Shown here one piece after another: positions 7,836-15,782 of a stretch of DNA of 64,000 bases. Source of the DNA: Alg239-R122 sp041746135 (GTDB lineage: Bacteria > Pseudomonadota > Alphaproteobacteria > Sphingomonadales > Sphingomonadaceae); contig JBGTHQ010000032.1 in assembly GCA_041746135.1 (NCBI GenBank), positions 62,001 to 126,000 of the forward strand, read 5' to 3'. How positions within the stretch are numbered: the stretch's first letter is position 1; the number at the start of each line of letters is the position of its first letter. Under the pieces are notes generated by a model. That model was not told where the DNA came from. It made no database searches and worked only from the letters and a program-made list of their open reading frames with translations. The position numbers and the translations under genes are program-made.

Positions 7836-9407
7836 ATGTCCGATCCGTATTACATCACCACCGCAATCAGTTATCCCAATGGCAAGCCGCATATTGGCCA
7901 TGCCTACGAAGCGATCGCGGCCGATGTCATCGCCCGTTTTCAGCGGCTGATGGGCCGCGATGTGCGCTTCCAGACCGGGACGGATGAACATGGACTGAAA
8001 ATGGCACAAAAGGCGCGGGAAAGTGGCCAGACGCCTCGTAAACTTTCCGATGAAATGTCTTCATATTTCATACAGATGTGCGAGAAACTTGATATTTCGC
8101 ACGACCGGTTCATTCGCACGGTCGAACCGGAGCATCATGAGGCGAGCCAGGCAATCTGGAAAGCGATGGAAGCCAATGGCGACCTGTATCTCGATCGGTA
8201 TGAAGGGTGGTATTCGATACGCGACGAAGCCTATTACGACGAAAAAGAACTGGTTGCGGGCGAGGGCGGCGAGAAACTCTCGCCCCAGGGGACAGCGGTG
8301 GAATGGACTGTCGAGGAAAGCTGGTTTTTTCGCCTGTCCGCCTATCAGGATCGGCTGCTCGCACTGTACGCCGACCAACCCGGTTTCATCCAGCCCGACA
8401 GCCGCCGCAACGAGATTATGCGTTTTGTCGAGGGGGGGCTTAATGACCTCAGCATATCGCGCACCAGTTTCGATTGGGGAGTCAAGGTACCAGGCAGCGA
8501 AAACCACGTTATGTATGTGTGGGTAGACGCTCTGACCAATTACCTCACTGGCCTTGGTTATCCTGAACAATCAGAAGATTATGAAAGATACTGGCCAGCG
8601 GACCTGCATCTGATCGGCAAGGATATTATGCGGTTTCACACCGTATACTGGCCCGCTTTCCTGATGAGCGCGGGCATTGCGCTGCCAAAACAGGTATTCG
8701 GCCACGGTTTCCTGCTCAGCAAGGGCGAAAAAATGTCCAAATCGCTCGGCAACGTGGTCGATCCGATTGCGCTGGCTGATGCCATTGGTGTCGATCAGTT
8801 GCGCTATTTCCTGATGCGCGATGTGAGCTTTGGAAATGATGGCAGCTATTCCGCCGAGGCGATCGTGACCAAGACCAATGCGGATCTGGCCAACAGTTTC
8901 GGTAATCTGGCGCAGCGCAGTTTGTCGATGATATTCAAAAATCTGGACGGTGTTATTTCCTCCGACTGGCAAGTCGCGCAAGCCGATAGCGACTTGTATG
9001 AAAAAGTGCTGATGGCATGCCGAGAGGATTATCAGGCAGCATTTTCGCGCCTTGCTTTTTCGGAAGGGCTGGAAGCCTGGATCCAGGCCGTATTCGCATG
9101 CAACCAGTATATTGACGAACAGGCGCCGTGGAAACTCAAGACAGAGGATCCGGATCGGATGCGGGCGGTGCTGAACAATCTCCTGCGTTGCATCCGCCTG
9201 CTCGCGCTGGCGATACAACCGATTATCCCAAAATCTGCCGAAAAATTGCTGGAACAACTTGGTGTGGACCCGGATGGGCGCAGTTTTGCTGCCCTGTCTG
9301 ATGACACCTGGCTTGCGGAAACGGCGGCGAGTGGATTCACACTCGCAAAGCCCGAACCGTTATTCCCCCGCCTGGACATGCCTTCTCATGTAGAAGAAGC
9401 CGCCTGA
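7836..9407 (+). CDS. metG: Methionyl-tRNA synthetase
   Basis: Class I aminoacyl-tRNA synthetase of 523 residues. The HIGH signature is at residues 19-22 (PNGKPHIGHAYEAI) and KMSKS at 299-303. The connective region lacks the paired cysteines of zinc-binding MetRS, and the C-terminal tRNA-binding EMAP-like domain is absent, so this is the short, zinc-free type usual in alphaproteobacteria. The stop TGA shares its last base with the ATG of the tatD-type gene, so the two are probably coupled. Confidence 0.95.
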   Translation: MSDPYYITTAISYPNGKPHIGHAYEAIAADVIARFQRLMGRDVRFQTGTDEHGLKMAQKARESGQTPRKLSDEMSSYFIQMCEKLDISHDRFIRTVEPEHHEASQAIWKAMEANGDLYLDRYEGWYSIRDEAYYDEKELVAGEGGEKLSPQGTAVEWTVEESWFFRLSAYQDRLLALYADQPGFIQPDSRRNEIMRFVEGGLNDLSISRTSFDWGVKVPGSENHVMYVWVDALTNYLTGLGYPEQSEDYERYWPADLHLIGKDIMRFHTVYWPAFLMSAGIALPKQVFGHGFLLSKGEKMSKSLGNVVDPIALADAIGVDQLRYFLMRDVSFGNDGSYSAEAIVTKTNADLANSFGNLAQRSLSMIFKNLDGVISSDWQVAQADSDLYEKVLMACREDYQAAFSRLAFSEGLEAWIQAVFACNQYIDEQAPWKLKTEDPDRMRAVLNNLLRCIRLLALAIQPIIPKSAEKLLEQLGVDPDGRSFAALSDDTWLAETAASGFTLAKPEPLFPRLDMPSHVEEAA

Positions 9408-10183
9408 TGCTGGTCGATTCGCATTGCCATCTCAATTACAGGGGCTTGACCGAGAGACAGCCGGAGATATTGGCGAACGCGCGCGCGCGGGGCGTGACGG
9501 CGATGCTCAATATCTCCACACGCGAAAGCGAATGGGACGATATTGTTGCCACAGCCGAGCGCGAAAGCGATATATGGGCATCGATCGGCATCCATCCGCA
9601 CGAGGCCGACGCCCATCCGGACATGGACACCGCGAAGCTGATCACGAGGGCCGGGCACCCACGCGTCGTCGGTATCGGCGAAACCGGGCTCGACTATTAT
9701 TACGAGCATAGCAACCGCGAACAGCAGAAACGCGGGTTTCGTGCGCATATTGCCGCGTCGCGCGAAACCGGGCTGCCCGTCATTATCCACACCCGCGATG
9801 CGGAGCAAGACACGGTCGCGATATTGGCCGATGAAATGGGGAAGGGGGCCTTTCCTGCGCTCATTCACTGTTTCACGGCCAGCGCCGATTTCGCACGCAA
9901 GACTTTGGATATGGGGCTGTATATTTCCATCAGCGGCATAGTCACTTTCAAGAATGCGCAGGATTTGCAAGCCGTTGCCACGGATCTGCCCGCTGACCGA
10001 TTGCTGGTCGAAACGGATGCGCCGTTTCTGGCACCGGTTCCGCACCGCGGCAAAACCGGTGAGCCTGCATTCGTCGCCGATACCGCGCGGTATCTCGCTG
10101 AGCTGCGCGGCCAGAGTTACGAAGAACTATGCGAGATAACCGCCCGAAACTTTTATACATTATTCGGCAAAGCACAGTCATGA
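9407..10183 (+). CDS. TatD-family metal-dependent hydrolase
   Basis: 258 residues with the TatD signature: the metal-binding H-x-H in MLVDSHCHLN (His6, His8), the glutamate in GIGETGLDYYY, a histidine in PVIIHTRDA, the second in ALIHCFTA and the aspartate in LVETDAPFLAP. Members hydrolyse DNA or RNA ends (TatD) or D-aminoacyl-tRNA esters. Lying between metG and an MBL-fold gene is the usual alphaproteobacterial setting. It overlaps both neighbours by one and four bases. The substrate cannot be told from sequence. Confidence 0.9.
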   Translation: MLVDSHCHLNYRGLTERQPEILANARARGVTAMLNISTRESEWDDIVATAERESDIWASIGIHPHEADAHPDMDTAKLITRAGHPRVVGIGETGLDYYYEHSNREQQKRGFRAHIAASRETGLPVIIHTRDAEQDTVAILADEMGKGAFPALIHCFTASADFARKTLDMGLYISISGIVTFKNAQDLQAVATDLPADRLLVETDAPFLAPVPHRGKTGEPAFVADTARYLAELRGQSYEELCEITARNFYTLFGKAQS

Positions 10184-10950
10184 AACTGACCATCTTGGGG
10201 TGCGGCACATCTGCAGGGGTTCCGCGTATCGGCAACGACTGGGGGAGCTGCGATCCGGCGGAATCCAAAAACCGCCGGTCCCGGGTGTCCATACTGGTTG
10301 AAAGCGCGGCGGGTAAACGCATATTGGTCGACACGTCGCCCGATCTGCGCAACCAGCTACTTGATAACGATATTGCCGATCTGGACGCGGTGATATGGAC
10401 GCACGACCATGCCGATCATTGTCACGGGATCGACGATTTGCGGACGATATTCCATCGCCAGCGTTTGCCCGTTAAAGGCTATGGCCGTTCGTATACTATG
10501 GACAATCTGCAACGGCGTTTTTCGTATATTTTCGAAGGCAATAAAGGCTATCCTTCGATAGCGACATCGACTGTGTTAAAGGTAGACAACGATATCGCGG
10601 GCATGAGAGTCACATGCGTCGATCAACCGCATGGGCCGGTCTATTCCACCGGACTGCGTTTCGAATGCGACGGCGTATCGCTGGTCTATGCCACTGATTT
10701 TCATGAAATCACCCGCGATATGCTAGGCTGTTACCAAGATTGCGACATATTGGTGGTCGATTGCCTGCGCAAGGATCCACACCCGACACACGCCAATCTC
10801 GTCATGGCGCTCGAACTGGCCAATAGATGCAAAGCGCGGCGTATCATCCTGACACATATGGATAAAAGCATGGATTATCAGACACTTATGGCGGAACTTC
10901 CGCAACATGTCGAGCCCGGATATGACGGACTTCAGGTGGGTATATCGTGA
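10180..10950 (+). CDS. MBL-fold phosphodiesterase, PhnP-like
   Basis: The ATG at 10180 overlaps the stop of the TatD gene as ATGA; a longer frame from 10129 lies inside that gene. 256 residues. The start MKLTILGCGTSAGVPRIG is typical of the PhnP / cyclic-phosphate phosphodiesterase branch, and the metal motif HDHADHCHG with later histidines and aspartates (VYATDFHE, ILTHMD) is complete. Relatives hydrolyse phosphoribosyl 1,2-cyclic phosphate or process RNA ends; here the substrate is unknown, and no phn genes are nearby. It overlaps the next gene as GTGA. Confidence 0.88.
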   Translation: MKLTILGCGTSAGVPRIGNDWGSCDPAESKNRRSRVSILVESAAGKRILVDTSPDLRNQLLDNDIADLDAVIWTHDHADHCHGIDDLRTIFHRQRLPVKGYGRSYTMDNLQRRFSYIFEGNKGYPSIATSTVLKVDNDIAGMRVTCVDQPHGPVYSTGLRFECDGVSLVYATDFHEITRDMLGCYQDCDILVVDCLRKDPHPTHANLVMALELANRCKARRIILTHMDKSMDYQTLMAELPQHVEPGYDGLQVGIS

Positions 10951-11552
10951 ACGATACCGGCAGTTTGGTCTACAATATTGTCCTGCTCGTGGCGCTCGTC
11001 GCGGCATTTTTCACTTTTCGGGTCTCGCTGAAAGATACGGTAAAGATGATCGCCGCATGGGCCGGCATATTCGCGTTGTTCCTGCTCATTTTCAGCTTTC
11101 GCAGCGAATTGCTCATGGCGTGGGATCGGGTCCGGACCGAACTGGTCGGCCGCAGTGACCAGACAGTCGTCGGAGAAGAACTGGTGTTGAGGAAATCGAT
11201 TGATGGGCACTTTTTCGTCAACGCACGCGTTAACGGACAGAATGTCGACTTCCTTATCGATTCCGGGGCGACCACCACATCGCTTTCATCCAACACTGCC
11301 GAGCGCATTGGACTGGAGGTGGACCGCGGCTATCCGGTCATAGTTAGCACCGCAAACGGCAACGCCAAGGCCTGGCGCGCGCGCATCGCAACTTTGCAAT
11401 TCGATAATATGACGACACAGGACCATGCCATACTTGTACTAGACGGTATGCGTGACGGCAATTTGCTGGGCATGAACTTTCTGTCAGAGCTCAAGAGTTG
11501 GCGCGTCGAGGGCGACAAGATGATATTAGTGCCATATGGCGAGACTGAATAA
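10947..11552 (+). CDS. Membrane-anchored retropepsin-like aspartic protease
   Basis: 201 residues, starting at a GTG that overlaps the previous stop. Two hydrophobic segments (about 7-24 and 34-50) precede a clan AA (retropepsin-like) domain with the active-site triad D105-S-G in FLIDSGATTTSLS and the closing motif NLLGMNFLSEL. This matches the TIGR02281-type proteins found across alphaproteobacteria. Like retroviral proteases, one domain holds one aspartate, so activity requires a dimer. The active site should face the periplasm if the two segments form a hairpin. The substrate is unknown. It ends the tmk-metG cluster. Confidence 0.85.
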   Translation: MNDTGSLVYNIVLLVALVAAFFTFRVSLKDTVKMIAAWAGIFALFLLIFSFRSELLMAWDRVRTELVGRSDQTVVGEELVLRKSIDGHFFVNARVNGQNVDFLIDSGATTTSLSSNTAERIGLEVDRGYPVIVSTANGNAKAWRARIATLQFDNMTTQDHAILVLDGMRDGNLLGMNFLSELKSWRVEGDKMILVPYGETE

Positions 11553-11671
11553 ACTGATTGTGGGAATGAAACCGTTAAATCAGAGTATGAAATATAATTT
11601 AACATAATATATATTATCGAACTAATGTATATGTGTAGCTTGACGTCATCAAAGAATTTGGAGCCTCCCCC

Positions 11672-12433
11672 GTGATCGACCCGCTTGTCCAAATCATGTC
11701 ACGACTGCGCGATCCTGAAACTGGCTGTCCATGGGATGTGGTGCAAAATTTCACGACGATTGCGCCGTACACCATCGAGGAAGCCCATGAGGTAGCAGAA
11801 GCCATTAACAATGACGATATGACCGCGTTGCAGGACGAACTGGGCGATCTTTTGTTGCAAGTCGTGTTTCATAGTCAGATGGCCAGCGAAATCGGTGCCT
11901 TTACGATCCAAGACGTTGTGAATTCAATCTGCGATAAGATGGTCCGCCGTCACCCGCATATTTTCGCCAACACAGAACTTAAAAATTGGGACTGGGAAAA
12001 ACTTAAGGAATCCGAGCGGCTTGATGCAGGGCAATCCAGCGCCATGGACGGCGTCGCCGCTGCCCTGCCCGCGCTGATGCGCGCGCAAAAATTACAGAAA
12101 CGCGCCAAAAGAAACGGTTTCGATTGGGACGAAATCGACGCCAGTATCACCAAGCTGGAGGAGGAAATAGCCGAACTGCGCGCGGCCCGGACTGATTCGG
12201 AGAGACACGAGGAGGCCGGTGACCTGTTATTCGCGGCGGTCAATGTTGTGCGCCATGCCGATATCGATGCCGAAACGGCGTTGCGCGACGGGAACCGCAA
12301 ATTCGAACGCCGCTATCGCGAAATGGAGCGAATTGCAGGCACCGGTTTTGCCAAGCTGTCACTCGATGAGAAAGAACAGCTCTGGCAAGACGTAAAAAAA
12401 CAAACGAACGGCCAATCGGCGTCAAAGCGTTAA
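11672..12433 (+). CDS. mazG: Nucleoside triphosphate pyrophosphohydrolase MazG
   Basis: 253 residues with two MazG domains. The first has the EExxE-type helix IEEAHEVAEAI and the later ELGDLLLQ metal-binding helix; the second has LEEEIAELRAA and EEAGDLLFAAVN. The enzyme hydrolyses NTPs and dNTPs to monophosphates, acting as housecleaning and on (p)ppGpp levels in some species. The start is a GTG with GGAG 8 bases upstream; an ATG at 11696 would cut the conserved beginning. An AT-rich gap of about 120 bases precedes it. It converges with hflX and overlaps it by 12 bases. Confidence 0.93.
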   Translation: MIDPLVQIMSRLRDPETGCPWDVVQNFTTIAPYTIEEAHEVAEAINNDDMTALQDELGDLLLQVVFHSQMASEIGAFTIQDVVNSICDKMVRRHPHIFANTELKNWDWEKLKESERLDAGQSSAMDGVAAALPALMRAQKLQKRAKRNGFDWDEIDASITKLEEEIAELRAARTDSERHEEAGDLLFAAVNVVRHADIDAETALRDGNRKFERRYREMERIAGTGFAKLSLDEKEQLWQDVKKQTNGQSASKR

Positions 12434-13753
12434 AAAACGCCCCCAGTCTTTTTCGGACAATCGCACTTCAACCGTCTGGTTGTTGCTACCCTCCTTTACC
12501 GCGATGACTTTCCCATGCGCATGCAGCCATGCAAGCTTGTGACCATCGGATAAGGCGATTTCGATCGTGCGTAAGCGGTTCGAGGCGATTAGGATTTCAG
12601 ACACCATCTCGCTAAGGGACGAGATGCCCTCGCCCGTCAGCGCCGATATTGCACAGTTCGGATATTGTGTGTGCTCGGATTCCAGCACATCTGTCCGTTT
12701 TTCCTCATCGAGCAAATCCCATTTGTTCCACGCCTCTACGACCGGAATTACAATCTGCCCGTCCTCATCTTCCTGCGCCGAATTAATGCCCAGAGCCGCT
12801 AGAATTTCTTCGACTTCTTTCTTTTGCGTGCGTGTGTCGGCATGCGACATATCGCGCACATGGACAATCATATCTGCCGATAACACTTCTTCGAGAGTAG
12901 CGCGAAACGCCGCCACCAGTTCGGTCGGCAAATCGGAAACGAATCCGACCGTATCCGACAGGATCACCTTTTCCAGTCCGCCGATCCTTACCGCGCGCAT
13001 GGTCGGGTCAAGAGTCGCAAATAGCAGGTTTTCCGCCATGACGTCAGACCCGGTCAAAATATTGAAAAGAGTGGATTTTCCTGCATTGGTATAACCGACA
13101 AGCGCAATGACCGGCCACGGCGCCCGTTGCCGCCGTTCCCGGTGCAGCGTACGTGTCTTGCGGACCTGTTCAAGCTCGCGGCGCAGTTTCGCCATCCTGC
13201 TGCGAATCATGCGGCGGTCCGATTCGATCTGTGTTTCGCCGGGACCGCCCAGAAAGCCGAAACCGCCACGCTGCCGTTCCAGATGAGTCCAGCTGCGCAC
13301 CAGCCGACCCGCCTGATAGTCCAGATGGGCCAGTTCGACCTGCAGCCTGCCCTCGGCCGTCGCCGCGCGTTCGCCAAAGATTTCGAGGATCAGCCCTGTC
13401 CGATCGATCACCTTGATCTTGAGGCGTTCTTCAAGATTGCGCTGCTGGATCGCCGATAACGGACCGTCGACGATCAGAAGCTCAGCCTCTTCCATGCTGA
13501 CGGTGGCCGCAATTTTGTCGATCTGCCCGCCCCCGAACAGCGTCGCTGCCCGCGCGGTACGGATGCGGAACGCCATCGATTCACGCACATCAAGTCCGAT
13601 CGCGGCGGCAAGACCTTCGGCTTCCTCCAGCCGGGCGGCGGTGTCGAGGTGTTTTCGGATACCAAGGTCGGGATAGGCAATGACGGCCCGTGCACCGCGC
13701 GCAATTTCGCGGCGTTCGTCGGTCGGAAAGCTGCCTGTGGTATCGCTGCTCAA
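12422..13753 (-). CDS. hflX: Ribosome-associated GTPase HflX
   Basis: 443 residues. The N-terminal HflX domain (LIVDGPLSAIQQRNLEE, RTGLILEIFGERA) and a linker with GGPGETQIESDRR precede the G domain with P-loop GYTNAGKSTLFN, switch LLFATLDPTMR, DTVGF and NKWD. HflX splits or rescues stalled ribosomes after heat stress. Its start overlaps the stop of hfq as ATGA, the same hfq-hflX pairing as in many proteobacteria. Confidence 0.95.
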   Translation of the reverse strand: MSSDTTGSFPTDERREIARGARAVIAYPDLGIRKHLDTAARLEEAEGLAAAIGLDVRESMAFRIRTARAATLFGGGQIDKIAATVSMEEAELLIVDGPLSAIQQRNLEERLKIKVIDRTGLILEIFGERAATAEGRLQVELAHLDYQAGRLVRSWTHLERQRGGFGFLGGPGETQIESDRRMIRSRMAKLRRELEQVRKTRTLHRERRQRAPWPVIALVGYTNAGKSTLFNILTGSDVMAENLLFATLDPTMRAVRIGGLEKVILSDTVGFVSDLPTELVAAFRATLEEVLSADMIVHVRDMSHADTRTQKKEVEEILAALGINSAQEDEDGQIVIPVVEAWNKWDLLDEEKRTDVLESEHTQYPNCAISALTGEGISSLSEMVSEILIASNRLRTIEIALSDGHKLAWLHAHGKVIAVKEGSNNQTVEVRLSEKDWGRFLTL

Positions 13754-14238
13754 TCGTCGTCCGAAAGATTGTCGCCGGTCAGATCGAGCGGACCGCTCGG
13801 CTGCACAGTCGAGACCGCATGTTTATAAGCGAGCTGAATCATGCCCTCGCGTTCCAGCATCATGCAGAACTGGTCATAGGCCACCACATGGCCCTGCAGC
13901 ATCACGCCGTTGACCAGAAACATCGTTACCGACATTTCCGATGCGCGGACGCTGGCCAGAAAAATTTCCTGCAACAACTTATTCTTGCGCTCGTTTTGCT
14001 CCATCGCATCGGAGAACATATCAGTATCCATCGGCAAAGACGGCATGACTGTCGAGATCGCGTGTTTGTATACGAGTTGCGACTGGCCGTCGCGGCGCAA
14101 CAGGATCGAGAAATTGTCGAACCAGGTGACGATGCCCTGAAGCTTAACCCCCTTAACCAGGAACATGGTCACCGGTGTTTTGGATTTCCTAAGCGTGTTC
14201 AGGAACATGTCCTGTAAATTCTGTGCCTTTTCGGCCAT
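13750..14238 (-). CDS. hfq: Double-length RNA chaperone Hfq with two Sm domains in one chain
   Basis: The 162-residue protein contains two full Hfq (Sm-like) units, about residues 7-67 and 87-148, joined by an acidic linker. Unit 1 has Q9, DNFSI (F43) and YKHAIST at 57-63; unit 2 has Q90, DQFCM (F124) and YKHAVST at 138-144, so both keep the proximal-face Gln, Phe and Tyr-Lys-His that bind RNA 3' ends. Ordinary Hfq has one unit and forms hexamers; here three chains would make a six-unit ring. A double Hfq is known from sphingomonads. It lies between ntrX and hflX, with GGGGG before the ATG. Confidence 0.93.
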   Translation of the reverse strand: MAEKAQNLQDMFLNTLRKSKTPVTMFLVKGVKLQGIVTWFDNFSILLRRDGQSQLVYKHAISTVMPSLPMDTDMFSDAMEQNERKNKLLQEIFLASVRASEMSVTMFLVNGVMLQGHVVAYDQFCMMLEREGMIQLAYKHAVSTVQPSGPLDLTGDNLSDDD

Positions 14239-14348
14239 AATGACCCCCGGTCTTGGCGGCGTTATTACCGCATGTTGCTATTGTATTTTAAATTTCTAAT
14301 ACCTTGTTCGATCCGGCAGGTCCATATCAATCCTGTATGGCCAATCGG

Positions 14349-15734
14349 CTATTTGTCCTCCAGATGATTTTTATGATCGGTAAGGCCGAGCAATTTGAGT
14401 TTGCGGTGAAGCGCCGAGCGCTCCATGCCGATGAAATTGGCCGTTTTCGAGATATTACCGGAAAACCGCCGTATCTGGATTTTGAGATATTCGCGCTCGA
14501 AACTTTCCCGCGCTTCGCGCAGCGGCACGCCCATAAGCGAAGTAATACCCACCGCACGATCGCTATCGCCTTCGATAATTTCGACCGGAAGCATATCGAG
14601 ATCGATGCGTTTGAGCCGGCCGTGCGGCGCGAGAATGATCGTGCGCTCGACCACGTTGCGCAGTTGCCGCACATTGCCCGGCCAGTCATACCCCTGCATC
14701 GCGGCCATAGCCTCGCAGCTGAGTTCAGGCGGTTTGATCGATTGTTCGGCCGCAAAACGCGCGGCATAGTGATCGGTCAGAGCCGGAATATCATCCCTGC
14801 GTTCGGTCAGCGCGGGAATGGCAATCGGGACTACGTTCAACCGGTAAAACAGATCCTCGCGAAACCGGCCCGCGGTAATTTCTTCCTCCAGATCGCGTGA
14901 CGTGGCCGAAACGATTCGAATGTCCACTTTGACGGGCTGCGCGCCGCCCAGACGCATGAAGCTCTGATCGGTAAGGACGCGCAAGATCTTTGCCTGGGTG
15001 GCAATCGGCATTTCCGCAATCTCATCCAGAAACAGCGTGCCGCCATGGGCGTTTTCCAGATAGCCGGCGCGCACCAGTTGGCCCTGCCTTTCGATCCCGA
15101 ACAGCTCTTCCTCGAACCGGTCCGCGGTCATCCGTGCCGAATTGACGCTGACAAAATTGCCGTTCGCGCGGAGACTCCAAGAATGGAGCAAGCGGGCGGC
15201 GACTTCCTTGCCCACCCCTGCCGGTCCGGTGATCAGCACACGGCTACCCGTAGCGGCTACCCGTTTCAAGGTTGCGCGGACGGAATTGATTGAGGTCGAA
15301 TTTCCCGTCAGCTCTTCGGAAACGCCCAGTTGTTCTTTCAGCCGTTCGTTTTCGCGGCGCAGCCGTTCGGTTTCTGTCGCGCGCGCGACCAACAACAGGA
15401 GTCGTTCGGCTTCGAACGGTTTTTCAATAAAATCGATCGCCCCGCGGGCGACCGCAGATACGGCCGTGTCGATATTGCCGTGGCCGGAAAATATGATCAC
15501 AGGCATGCTGGAATCGCGTTGCTTGATCACATCCAGCAGGTCCAGGCCATCAAGCTTGCTGCCTTTCAGCCATACGTCCAGCAGGATCAGCGATGGCCGA
15601 CGCGCGTCGATGGCTGCGAGCGCTTCGTCGCTGTCGGAGGCGGAACGGCACTCATAGCCTTCATCCTCCAGCACACCGGATACGAGATCGCGAATGTCTT
15701 TTTCATCGTCAACTACTAGAATTTCAAGGGCCAT
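14349..15734 (-). CDS. ntrX: Response regulator NtrX, AAA+ type without GAFTGA loop
   Basis: 461 residues: a receiver domain with the phospho-acceptor aspartate in LILLDVWLKG, an AAA+ domain (GPAGVGKEVAARLL, GGTLFLDEIAEMP) and a Fis-type helix-turn-helix at the C-terminus (ISKTANFIGMERSALHRKL). Where sigma-54 activators carry GAFTGA after ELFG, this protein reads ELFGIERQGQLVRAGY, so it lacks the loop that contacts sigma-54. NtrX proteins of other alphaproteobacteria also lack it and act with sigma-70. It is the partner of NtrY, encoded 48 bases upstream. Confidence 0.93.
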   Translation of the reverse strand: MALEILVVDDEKDIRDLVSGVLEDEGYECRSASDSDEALAAIDARRPSLILLDVWLKGSKLDGLDLLDVIKQRDSSMPVIIFSGHGNIDTAVSAVARGAIDFIEKPFEAERLLLLVARATETERLRRENERLKEQLGVSEELTGNSTSINSVRATLKRVAATGSRVLITGPAGVGKEVAARLLHSWSLRANGNFVSVNSARMTADRFEEELFGIERQGQLVRAGYLENAHGGTLFLDEIAEMPIATQAKILRVLTDQSFMRLGGAQPVKVDIRIVSATSRDLEEEITAGRFREDLFYRLNVVPIAIPALTERRDDIPALTDHYAARFAAEQSIKPPELSCEAMAAMQGYDWPGNVRQLRNVVERTIILAPHGRLKRIDLDMLPVEIIEGDSDRAVGITSLMGVPLREARESFEREYLKIQIRRFSGNISKTANFIGMERSALHRKLKLLGLTDHKNHLEDK

Positions 15735-15782
15735 AGACTGTTAAATTTCCTATTATATTATACATAAGCTCATGGGCATCTT

